A stretch of DNA of 42,784 bases from Puniceicoccaceae bacterium. Lineage in GTDB: Bacteria > Verrucomicrobiota > Verrucomicrobiia > Opitutales > Coraliomargaritaceae. The stretch is from the NCBI GenBank assembly GCA_002729725.1, contig PBYS01000088.1, positions 1 to 42,784 of the forward strand. The letters are read 5' to 3'. Below the pieces are notes generated by a model that saw only the letters and a program-made list of their open reading frames with translations, ran no database searches and was not told the DNA's origin. Positions 27,645 to 35,301 of the stretch are shown one piece after another. The number at the start of each line of letters is the position of its first letter. Within the stretch, counting starts at the first letter, position 1. The position numbers were made by a program, and so were the translations under genes.

Positions 27645-28729
27645 GAGCTCGAAACAGCCTCGTCCTTCACTGAATCCGACTCGCCACGCATCGTGCCGCC
27701 CCACTCCCATTCTCCATTACTCAGAACGACCTTTGGGTAAGATGGCAGGCCAATTTCATTTCGCTGTAACTGCGCCACCACAAGATCCACCGCACTCGCG
27801 GCTACCTGCCGGTCACGCTGATTGATTCCTGTTATGCCTTGAGGCTGCTTACGACTTTTGTCTGTAATTGCCAGCACCACGAATCCGATATTCTCCGGGA
27901 TTCTCAAATTGAACAAATCCGGCAGCCACATTCTAAACTCTCGATTGGCACTCACGATGACATCCGGCTTGTGGCGCTGCAGCCACCCCCCCAGCAAGTC
28001 TTCAATCTTCTGGCCTTTCCGAACATACAAAAAAGGCACCACCTGCTTCTTGGGGATAAATTGTTGCCAGGCTAAAAACACTGAAAGCCAAGAATGATTC
28101 ACCCGCTCATCGGTCTCCTCGGTCACGACAAATCCAACACGTTGGTATCCCGCGGATTCGCATTTATCCAAAACGACCGCCATCGATTCATTCAAATTTG
28201 CTGCTGCACGGGGCAATATCGGATCCATGAAACTGTAGCCAATCGTTGAAGACGCAAAATGCTCCCAATCCAAATCGATACGAGTCTGCACACTGGGCAC
28301 CGGTGGAATGATCACACCGCTGATACTGCGCGCCTTCAACACGGAGCTCATCCGTGCCCCGGTCATCCCCTTCGAACGAATCCAGAAAGGCTCAATTCGA
28401 TAACCGAGTTGCTCCGCACGCTCTTCCGCCCCCTTGTAGTATTCACGAAACAACCAGCTCTTAGTCCATCCATTTTCTGTCTCAAAAGCAGTGATCCAGG
28501 CGATCACCGAATGCATCTCGATAGGACGCGTCGCACGGAGGTTGGCCATCAATGTCTGGACCATCGGATTCGGCCGATAGTTCAAACGATCCACGATCTC
28601 CAGGATCCGTTTTCGCGTCGCCTCCGATACGCGCGAACTCCCACGCAGGGCCAAAGAAACAGACATTTTCGACACCCCGGCCTCAGCCGCAATTTGAGCC
28701 ATTGTTGGGGCTTTAGGGGCATCTTTCAT
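27641..28729 (-). CDS. LacI-family transcriptional regulator (second copy)
   Basis: 362 residues from ATG 28729; a GTG at 28735 is the alternative. The DNA-binding domain is standard (TMAQIAAEAGVSKMSVSLAL, RGSSRVSEATRKRILEIVDR, LNYRPNPMVQTL). The effector domain shows VIAWITAFETENGW, SGVIIPPVPSVQTRI and GYQRVGFVVTEETDERVNHS. It resembles the other LacI protein in overall plan and in its divergent ligand domain. A near-perfect 18-base palindrome lies directly before the ATG and may be its own operator. It does not have the GTTTAC-type site, so the two LacI proteins may read different sites. The downstream end overlaps the convergent secreted-protein gene by 4 bases. Confidence 0.93.
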   Translation of the reverse strand: MKDAPKAPTMAQIAAEAGVSKMSVSLALRGSSRVSEATRKRILEIVDRLNYRPNPMVQTLMANLRATRPIEMHSVIAWITAFETENGWTKSWLFREYYKGAEERAEQLGYRIEPFWIRSKGMTGARMSSVLKARSISGVIIPPVPSVQTRIDLDWEHFASSTIGYSFMDPILPRAAANLNESMAVVLDKCESAGYQRVGFVVTEETDERVNHSWLSVFLAWQQFIPKKQVVPFLYVRKGQKIEDLLGGWLQRHKPDVIVSANREFRMWLPDLFNLRIPENIGFVVLAITDKSRKQPQGITGINQRDRQVAASAVDLVVAQLQRNEIGLPSYPKVVLSNGEWEWGGTMRGESDSVKDEAVSSS

Positions 28730-28747
28730 ATTCACAATATTGCGAAT
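28730..28747. promoter_or_regulatory. Near-perfect 18-base palindrome at the second LacI start
   Basis: ATTCACAATATTGCGAAT is self-complementary except at one pair. It abuts the ATG at 28729, covering the ribosome binding region, which suits autorepression. Confidence 0.4.
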
Positions 28748-28769
28748 CTAAGCTGTCATTCTGTCAACG

Positions 28770-30565
28770 CTATTCAGTGCCTCGGACTGCTTCAGGCTTC
28801 AGGTCAATGCTATCATCTTCAAGGACCCTCTGTCTGACTTTAGAGACTTTCGATTGGCGTTTGGCAGTGACTAACATGGTCGCACCAATCACCGCAATAA
28901 AGAGCGACAAACACATGATTTGTATCCGCGAATCCCACGAATTGGGGAGGACCATGAGCAGGAGTATCAAGACCGCCATACTGAGAGCCGAAACGCCAAT
29001 TAATTTCAATTGAGCTCCATCATTGGCAGCCCCCACTTCTTTTTCGAAGTCCACCGGCGTATGCATCTTGGTGAAGAAGCGATCAATGCGCTCCCGCTCC
29101 GACTGCTTGGCAAAACGCCACAGTGGAAAGCTGATTAGCAGGCCAACAAAGCCTGCCACATACAACCAGAGCATACGGTCTTGAATCGTCCAGACCGTTC
29201 CATTCTGCGCTTGATCGTATGTAAAGTAAATCGAAGGAGCCAGAGCCACCCCCAGAATGACAAAATAGGTCACCCAGTAAATCCGCTTAAACCAAAGCCC
29301 TAACAAAACCGGCAAGCCCAGGGGCACGCCGATAATGGCTCCAATCATCAGCATCGCATCAAACAAATCCAATTTCTCCTGCTGATTGAACAAACAAGCC
29401 ACGCCTATAATCCCCCCCCCAACAGCAGGGTCGAGAGCTGGCACAAGCGCAGCCCGGTCTTCTCAGACATCGAAGGCAATTTAAGCAAGCGACGGGTCCA
29501 AGGGATAATGTTCTTCACAATCACACCGGTCACTCCGTTCAAACTCGTATCCAGACTGCTCATGGTCGCTGCAAACATCGCCGCCAGCATCAAGCCCATC
29601 AAACCATTGGGCAGAAGGTTCTGCGCAATGTATGAGTAGCTTGCCGTCGCCGGCTCTTTCACATCCAAAGCGTTGATTTCCGCTTCGAAGAGGAAACGCG
29701 CCACCATCGGGGGGATGAACCAAACGATTGTCCCAAAGAACATAAGCACTGCTGCCAGCAAAGAAGCCTTCCGTGCCGCTGCTCCATCTTTGACCGCTAG
29801 AAAACGTCCCGCCGAGCTCAGATTTATGTATCCGGCTATCTGGACAAAGAAAATCACCAGAATCCACTTCAAGGTGTATTTATCCTGCCAAAACTCACCG
29901 CTTTCCTTCACAAATTTGAAGTCCTCCGCAATGCCGGGTTGAGTGAAATAACTAAAAAAGGCTTCAAAACCGCCAACTGCCCTCAAACTGAGATAACAGA
30001 CCAACACCGTCATCGCCATCATCAACAAGCCCTGCACAAAATCAGTCGCCATCACTCCCCACTTACCGCCGGTCGTCGAGTAGGTGATCGCGATCCCCCC
30101 CAAAACAATAATGATCGGCACGACCGAAACCCCCAGTATCGAACTTGCGAATACAGACAGTGCATAGAGTTGCACCCCACCCGCCAGCGGGGAAAGGATG
30201 ACACCAACGATGGAGCTAAACTGCTCCACCGGAACACCATATCGCTCTCTCAAGACATCCGCCCAAGTATCTGCACGCGTTTGACGAAACCACGGGCCAA
30301 TCACTACACAAAGTAAAAATCCTACTACATTGGCGGCATAAATCACAAGAAAGGTCGGCCCTGCCGAATAAGCCGCCGAGGCATTTCCCGTAAATGTGAA
30401 TGCACTGATCCCGGACATAAAGATGCTCGTCCCAACGATCCACCAGGTGCCCTTTCCCCCACCTCGAACATAGTCACTGACCGAGGAATTCATTTTCGAG
30501 ACCCAGATGCCGATTCCGATCAGAAAGGCGAAGTAGATAATTATAGTGACATATTCAATCGTCAT
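28770..30565 (-). pseudogene. Sodium:solute symporter (SSS family), frameshifted at a run of nine G
   Basis: The N-terminal part (30565-29405, 386 residues) is a typical SSS transporter: YVTIIIYFAFLIGIGIW, then DYVRGGGKGTWWIVGTSIFM, SAFTFTGNASAAY, YSTTGGKWGVMATDFVQG and MFAATMSSLDTSLNGVTGVI. It reads LCQLSTLLLGGGL and stops at 29405-29407. The C-terminal part resumes in another frame as IIGVACLFNQQEKLDLFD and continues through GLPVLLGLWFKRIYWVTYF to 28770. The shift is at the C-run 29412-29420 (nine G on the coding strand); ten G would restore about 600 residues. It should import a sugar or sugar acid with sodium. The gene is divergent from the 2-hydroxyacid dehydrogenase and shares paired operators with it. 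It may be truly broken, phase-variable, or a homopolymer sequencing error. Confidence 0.85.
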
Positions 30566-30682
30566 AAGAGGTATATATCGAGGCTAGAAAAAAGTGGCGG
30601 CCTGTGCAACTGATACCTGAAGCACCCAGGCGAAAAGCCAAAAGATAGCGGCAACCGAAATCAAACAACAAGCGACCGCCGA

Positions 30683-30696
30683 GTTTACGCGTAAAC
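30683..30696. promoter_or_regulatory. LacI-type operator GTTTAC-GC-GTAAAC
   Basis: A fully perfect 14-base palindrome, the best copy in the window. It lies in the divergent gap between the symporter and the dehydrogenase. Confidence 0.8.
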
Positions 30697-30712
30697 CTCG
30701 TCCATACAAACA

Positions 30713-30726
30713 GTTTACGCGTATAC
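30713..30726. promoter_or_regulatory. LacI-type operator GTTTAC-GC-GTATAC
   Basis: One mismatch from the perfect copy; its centre is exactly 30 bp from that of the site at 30683-30696 and 84 bases before the dehydrogenase start. Confidence 0.75.
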
Positions 30727-30803
30727 CATCACAACAGTTACCTGCCTGCCCCCGTCCTGCCATAGTTCATGTCGAAGCGACTATTTTCAACGAACTGAAT
30801 AAC

Positions 30804-31817
30804 ATGAATAACATGAATAACCGCCACACCAGTATTTTCTTATTAGGTAAACATTCCCTACCCAAAATTTACTCCGAAGCGGCTCAAAGCCGAATCGGTG
30901 AATTAACCCGCTTGAAGCCGAAGGTGCTGCATTATGAGAGCTGGGAAGCGAATCGGCACGAGTTGGCCGATGTCGATTTCATCTTCTCCGGTTGGGGCAT
31001 GCATCCCATGACAGAAGACTTTCTCAGCGCCTGCCCTAACCTGAAATATGTTTTCTATGGATCCGGGTCGATACGCTCTTTCTACACCGAGGAAGCACAA
31101 AGCAAGGGGATTCGCATCTCGTCGGCTTGGCGGGCCAATGCGGTGCCGACTGCAGAGTATGCACATGCCTTAATCATTTTAGCCCTGAAGAAGTTCTATC
31201 GAAGCACCCGGATCAACATGCAGGAACGCAGTTGGAACTTACCCCCGGAAGCCGCTGGCATCTATAAAAGCACCGTCGGGATCGTATCGCTCGGAATGGT
31301 CGGTCGCCTCGTCGCCGAACACCTGCGTGATCTACATTCCCTCAATGTGATCGCCTATGATCCCTATGTCTCCGAAGCCGATGCCCTTTCACTCGGCGTC
31401 GAATTAACCAGTCTGGAAGACCTGTTTGCGCAGTCGGACGTGGTCAGCCTGCATGCGCCGGATCTTCCGGAAACGGTCGAGCTCGTCAGTGAAGCCTTAC
31501 TCCGGTCCATGAAGCCGCATGCGACGCTCATCAACACAGCACGCGGCAAGCTCATCGATGAAGCGATGTTTGCCAAGGTCCTGACTGAGCGCAAGGACTT
31601 GGATGCCGTCCTCGATGTGACCCGCGACGAACCAAACAATGCCAATTGCCCACTCTGGGACTTGCCTAATGTCGTCATCAGTCCCCATATCGCGGGCAGC
31701 ATCAACCATGAATGTCAGCGTATGGGCGAATACATGGTCGAGGAACTGGAACGCTATCTCGCGGGAAAGCCGATGCTGCATGAGGTCACCCCGGAGCTAT
31801 TGCTCACCATGGCCTAA
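30804..31817 (+). CDS. D-isomer-specific 2-hydroxyacid dehydrogenase
   Basis: 337 residues, the family's usual length. The NAD-binding core has VGIVSLGMVGRLVAEHLR, where the second Gly of the usual GxGxxG is Ser, and the Asp after the second strand is in VIAYDPYVS. The catalytic triad is present: Arg247 in NTARGKLIDE, Glu276 in DVTRDEPNN, and His295 in SPHIAGS. The expected reaction is reversible NAD-dependent oxidation of a 2-hydroxy acid, possibly a sugar-derived acid by context. There is no signal peptide. The start region is a repeated ATGAATAAC, with ATGs at 30804 and 30813. No strong ribosome binding site is visible. It is divergent from the symporter with twin operators between them, so the pair is probably coregulated for uptake and metabolism of one compound. 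Confidence 0.93.
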   Translation: MNNMNNRHTSIFLLGKHSLPKIYSEAAQSRIGELTRLKPKVLHYESWEANRHELADVDFIFSGWGMHPMTEDFLSACPNLKYVFYGSGSIRSFYTEEAQSKGIRISSAWRANAVPTAEYAHALIILALKKFYRSTRINMQERSWNLPPEAAGIYKSTVGIVSLGMVGRLVAEHLRDLHSLNVIAYDPYVSEADALSLGVELTSLEDLFAQSDVVSLHAPDLPETVELVSEALLRSMKPHATLINTARGKLIDEAMFAKVLTERKDLDAVLDVTRDEPNNANCPLWDLPNVVISPHIAGSINHECQRMGEYMVEELERYLAGKPMLHEVTPELLLTMA

Positions 31818-31820
31818 TCA

Positions 31821-31863
31821 ATCAATGAGCCTGCCTTCAGCATTTGAAGGCAGGCTCATTGAT
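31821..31863. terminator. Long perfect hairpin between convergent genes
   Basis: A 19-base perfect inverted repeat with a 5-base loop (arms 31821-31839 and 31845-31863) sits between the dehydrogenase and GH3 stop codons. It has no T-run on either strand, so it is a terminator-like hairpin or mRNA 3' protector rather than a textbook terminator. Confidence 0.6.
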
Positions 31864-31870
31864 CATCGAC

Positions 31871-34378
31871 CTACAGATCGAGCTGGTAAGATTGTCGCAA
31901 ACGTATGTCTTGCGACGAGCGGCCGATGTGCACGATGAATTCGCCCGACTCTGCTTTCCAGTCCATCCCAACATCGTCGTAGAACGAGAGATCCCGTAAG
32001 CTCAGTTCAAAGCAGACTGTCTGCGTTTCACCGGGTGCGAGCGAAATTTTCTCAAAGCCCTTCAGCTCCATTTTCGGTCGGTAGACCGATGCTTCCACAT
32101 CCTGCAAATAGAGTTGAACCACTTCCTTGACAGGCACGCTCCCCGTATTCGTCACATCGACGCGCACGGACAGAATTGCATCCCCCTCGCCGGGGCTAAG
32201 CTGCAGATCCTTGTATTCAAAATCTGTATACGACAGACCATGTCCAAATGGGAACAGCGGCTGGATGGATTCACTCACGTAATAACGATACCCGACATTC
32301 AGCCCTTCGGAATAAGCGCTTTTATCAAAACCATAGGTCCCGATTTTATGCGCCGGGCATTCTTCCAGACTATTGGGGAAGGTCATCGGCAAGCGCCCAC
32401 TGGGAGCGACTTTCCCAAATAGAATCTCAGCCGCAGCGTGCCCGCCTTCCATGCCGGCATACCACATCCAAAGAATCGCCTTCGCCCGATCCGCCCATGG
32501 CATCACCACGGGGGCCCCGCCTGTCAATGCCACCACGGTATTTGGGTTCACATCCAACAAAGCCTCGATCAGGGCGTCCTGCTGATCCGGTAATTGTAAA
32601 TGTTGACGGTCTTTACCTTCCAAATCCTCACGGTGAGTCAAGCCGCCACAGAAGATGACCGCATCGGCCTCGGCCGCGAGCGAGAGTGCTTTATCTTTCT
32701 CTGAAGTCTGCTCGCTTTGATTCGCCCAAGGCGGCACCCAGCCGAAATGCAGACAATCCATGGTGTCACGGCATTTGTAGGATAGCTCGATCACATGCGT
32801 CTGTCCCGCAGTGAAATAACGGCTGACTCTTCGTTTTTCACGCTGCATGAGCCCGTCCGTATTGACCATCAGGACACCATCAACGGTGAGCGTCACATCA
32901 CCGTCGGTGACAAATCCGAGCACATAATCGCCACTTTCCGGAACGCTGAGTTCCGCCCGAAACACTGCGGAGTGCAGATTACGGTCTATTCCCTCAGGCG
33001 CACTGAAGGTCTCATGTTCAAACGATGGTGCTTCGGTGTATTCACTCACCACGACAGGACCTGCAAATTTCTGATTCGCATAATAACTGAGCGTCCAACC
33101 TTTCACCCCCGACCCTTCATCGACGGTGGACAAATACTCCGTGCCGATCGCAGAGAATCCTTCTTCCCCACCGCTGTAACCTGGCGCATAGAGCACCTCG
33201 ACCGAATCTCCCAGGTAAGCACGGATTCCTTCCAGCGGCGTCACTTCATAGAGGCATTTGACCGCCGAGCTATTGCCTCCGTTAGAATGCTTGGTCACCG
33301 CATTCTGCCCAATCACAGCCAGCTTGCGTATCTTCTCAGGCTGCAGCGGCAACACTGCGTCGTCGTTCTTCAACAGCACCATTGCTTCACGCGCGGCATT
33401 CCGGGCGATCGCCTGATGCGCAGGCGTGTTCCGCTCACCGGGCAAGCGATTCGCATCAAAGGCTCCCACAAGATAAAGAACCCGCAATATCCGCCGAACC
33501 TTGTCATCCAATACGGACAAAGGATACTTTCCGGAACGCAAGCCCTCCAAGAAGGGCTTCGCCAAGTAGTATTCATCGTAGGGCTTTCCGGTGCCCATCT
33601 CGATATCCATGCCATTGAGAACGGCTTCGTCCGTATCATGCACGCCCGCCCAGTCACTCAGATAAACACCCTCAAAGCCCCACTCTGCTTTAAGCACCTG
33701 ATTGACGAGATAGTCGTTGTGACAGCACCACTGGCCGCGAAACTTATTATAGGCCCCCATGACTGTCAGCACCTCACCTGCTTTGACCGTGGCTTCAAAT
33801 CCGGGTAGATAAATTTCACGTAGGGTCCGCTCGTCCATTTCAACATCCGTCGCATCCCGATTCAGTTCCTGACTATTGGCGGCATAATGCTTCACACAGG
33901 CAGCCGTGTCCTGCGCCTGAATCGCCTGCACCGCAGGCACTGCCAGTTCGGCAATCAGATAGGGATCTTCACTGTAGTATTCGAAATTACGCCCGCACAG
34001 CGGGGTCCGGATAATATTAAAGCCCGGTCCAAGAATGACATCCTTGCCACGCTCCCGCGCTTCCGCTCCCAGCACCCGGCCGGCATCGCGCATCACTTCG
34101 CGATTCCAAGTCGCAGCCTGTGCCGTGCCGGTCGGCAGATAAGTGCTGTGGTCATCATCCCAGCCAGCCGGCTCCCAACTATCCTTGCTGATCTCCTGCC
34201 GCACTCCATGCGGCCCATCCGACATCTCCAGCACGGGAATGCCGAGACGCTCGACTCCGGCATTGCCAAATTTGGTCGCGGCATGACAGAGCGAAACCTT
34301 TTCTTCCAAAGAAAGCTGCTCAAGCAAAGATTCCAGAAATGAAACAACATTAGCTTCACGATTTTCGTTTTTACACAT
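31871..34378 (-). CDS. Glycoside hydrolase family 3 beta-glycosidase with inserted PA14-type domain
   Basis: 835 residues, no signal peptide, so probably cytoplasmic. The N-terminal GH3 TIM-barrel shows LSLEEKVSLCHAATKFG, MSDGPHGVR, LGPGFNIIRTPLCGRNFEYY, SEDPYL and VKHYAANSQE, with the nucleophile Asp242 in VYLSDWAGVHDTD. The second alpha/beta domain begins around LLKNDDAVLPL and contains a PA14-like insertion (SGDYVLGFVTDGDVTLTVDG) before resuming at DAVIFCGG. A fibronectin-III-like domain closes the protein (VTNTGSVPVKEVVQLYLQD). The domain order matches bacterial beta-glucosidases with a PA14 insert. The expected reaction is removal of terminal beta-linked sugars from oligosaccharides. An operator 47-60 bases upstream places it in the shared regulon. 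Confidence 0.94.
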   Translation of the reverse strand: MCKNENREANVVSFLESLLEQLSLEEKVSLCHAATKFGNAGVERLGIPVLEMSDGPHGVRQEISKDSWEPAGWDDDHSTYLPTGTAQAATWNREVMRDAGRVLGAEARERGKDVILGPGFNIIRTPLCGRNFEYYSEDPYLIAELAVPAVQAIQAQDTAACVKHYAANSQELNRDATDVEMDERTLREIYLPGFEATVKAGEVLTVMGAYNKFRGQWCCHNDYLVNQVLKAEWGFEGVYLSDWAGVHDTDEAVLNGMDIEMGTGKPYDEYYLAKPFLEGLRSGKYPLSVLDDKVRRILRVLYLVGAFDANRLPGERNTPAHQAIARNAAREAMVLLKNDDAVLPLQPEKIRKLAVIGQNAVTKHSNGGNSSAVKCLYEVTPLEGIRAYLGDSVEVLYAPGYSGGEEGFSAIGTEYLSTVDEGSGVKGWTLSYYANQKFAGPVVVSEYTEAPSFEHETFSAPEGIDRNLHSAVFRAELSVPESGDYVLGFVTDGDVTLTVDGVLMVNTDGLMQREKRRVSRYFTAGQTHVIELSYKCRDTMDCLHFGWVPPWANQSEQTSEKDKALSLAAEADAVIFCGGLTHREDLEGKDRQHLQLPDQQDALIEALLDVNPNTVVALTGGAPVVMPWADRAKAILWMWYAGMEGGHAAAEILFGKVAPSGRLPMTFPNSLEECPAHKIGTYGFDKSAYSEGLNVGYRYYVSESIQPLFPFGHGLSYTDFEYKDLQLSPGEGDAILSVRVDVTNTGSVPVKEVVQLYLQDVEASVYRPKMELKGFEKISLAPGETQTVCFELSLRDLSFYDDVGMDWKAESGEFIVHIGRSSQDIRLRQSYQLDL

Positions 34379-34397
34379 TCACCCATCTGTCCGCGGA

Positions 34398-34411
34398 GAA
34401 GACAAGTCTTC
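34398..34411. promoter_or_regulatory. Second palindrome GAAGAC-AA-GTCTTC before the GH3 gene
   Basis: A perfect 6+6 palindrome with AA at its centre, the same geometry as the LacI-type sites but different arms. It lies 27 bp (centre to centre) from the operator at 34425-34438, between that site and the start codon. It could be a different regulator's site or a chance match. Confidence 0.35.
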
Positions 34412-34424
34412 AAGCATATCTTTA

Positions 34425-34438
34425 ATTTACGGGTAAAT
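34425..34438. promoter_or_regulatory. LacI-type operator ATTTAC-GG-GTAAAT
   Basis: Perfect palindrome in its arms, with A/T instead of G/C at the outermost pair. It lies 47-60 bases upstream of the GH3 gene and just beyond the truncated end of the NmrA-like gene. Confidence 0.65.
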
Positions 34439-34455
34439 CATTACGGCGCATCGCG

Positions 34456-35031
34456 TCAGCCCCGCCCAGCGTGTCCGTCTTCTGTCAGTGCGGCGACCGC
34501 GACGTCGGCAATGTCTTCCGCATCAACAAAAGGTTCGCGCACAGTGCTGACCGGTAAGGCGATCGTGCCACCGACCACCATGTCTCGAAGGAAGGACTCG
34601 GTGAAGTTCTGGTTGAACCAGCTGCAGCGGACGACCGTGGCCGGCACGCCTGAGTTCATGACGATCCGTTCGCAGAGTTGCGCCTCTTCCTCACCGCGGC
34701 CAGAGAGGAGCACGATCTTACGGACGCCTTTTTTCTGAGCGACCGCGACCAGCTCCCGGATGTGCTCGGATGCACCGGGCACCGCGAGGTCGGGATGGTA
34801 AGCGACATACATTTCGCGGATGCCATCCAGCACGTCTCTCCAGTTGCTGGAGTCGTGCCAGTCGAAGCTCGGCGAGGCCGAGCGCGAACCGATTCGAGCG
34901 GAGCGGCCTTGAGCGAGCAGACGCTGGACGACGCGACGGCCGGTTTTTCCGTTCCCCCCGAGGACAAGTGTCGTGGCAGACGGTGTGGATGTGTGGGTTG
35001 GATTGTGTGTTTTTGTTTTCATCGACGCCAT
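34456..35031 (-). CDS. NmrA-like NAD(P)-binding protein, C-terminally truncated
   Basis: 191 residues from ATG 35031, with another ATG at 35022; the open frame to 35178 runs through the divergent AraC remnant. TTLVLGGNGKTGRRVVQRLL is the NAD(P)-binding start of the NmrA-like atypical SDR family, and VRKIVLLSGRGEEEAQLCER, then VRCSWFNQNFTESFL and REPFVDAEDIADVAVAALTE, continue it. The family normally has another 80-100 residues after the segment ending LTEDGHAG (usually Tyr-Glu-Leu-Thr-Gly next). Here the frame ends with RG and a stop at 34456. The break falls 18 bases from the GH3 operator, so the GH3 unit probably replaced the end of the gene. It is likely non-functional. The truncated AraC gene diverges from it. 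Confidence 0.75.
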   Translation of the reverse strand: MASMKTKTHNPTHTSTPSATTLVLGGNGKTGRRVVQRLLAQGRSARIGSRSASPSFDWHDSSNWRDVLDGIREMYVAYHPDLAVPGASEHIRELVAVAQKKGVRKIVLLSGRGEEEAQLCERIVMNSGVPATVVRCSWFNQNFTESFLRDMVVGGTIALPVSTVREPFVDAEDIADVAVAALTEDGHAGRG

Positions 35032-35112
35032 ATTAGCCGATTCCGCTGACAGATAATATGGCACTTCATCCACACAAATTGACATTTCGTCCAAATTGAA
35101 AAATTCTGCGGC

Positions 35113-35262
35113 ATGATGCGCAACGATTCGCTGGAAACCGCCTTCCGCTCCGTGGACCCACTGGGTGAGGCGCTGCACTCACTCCACATGAGTGGCACCT
35201 TCTACAGTCGTTTGACGACGGTGCTAAAACAAACCTCAATGGCGGTTAGAAATAAACATTGA
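35113..35262 (+). pseudogene. N-terminal remnant of an AraC-family regulator
   Basis: ATG 35113 starts a 49-residue frame. Residues 12-34, SVDPLGEALHSLHMSGTFYS, match the beginning of the cupin-type AraC regulators (DPLSxxLxxLxxxxxxYxR), which are commonly divergent from NmrA-like dehydrogenases. After about residue 35 the match ends and the frame stops at 35260-35262. The sensor domain and both helix-turn-helix motifs are absent. Read with the truncated neighbour, this is the rest of a divergent AraC/NmrA pair cut on both sides. Confidence 0.6.
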
Positions 35263-35301
35263 GTTGCCATAAAAAAATGTAAAAAATGGTCCCATACTAC
35301 C

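Noticed and set aside
32795..33808. 337-codon plus-strand frame within the GH3 gene
   Set aside because: Antisense to the GH3 catalytic and second domains; composition rich in His/Arg as expected of a shadow frame.
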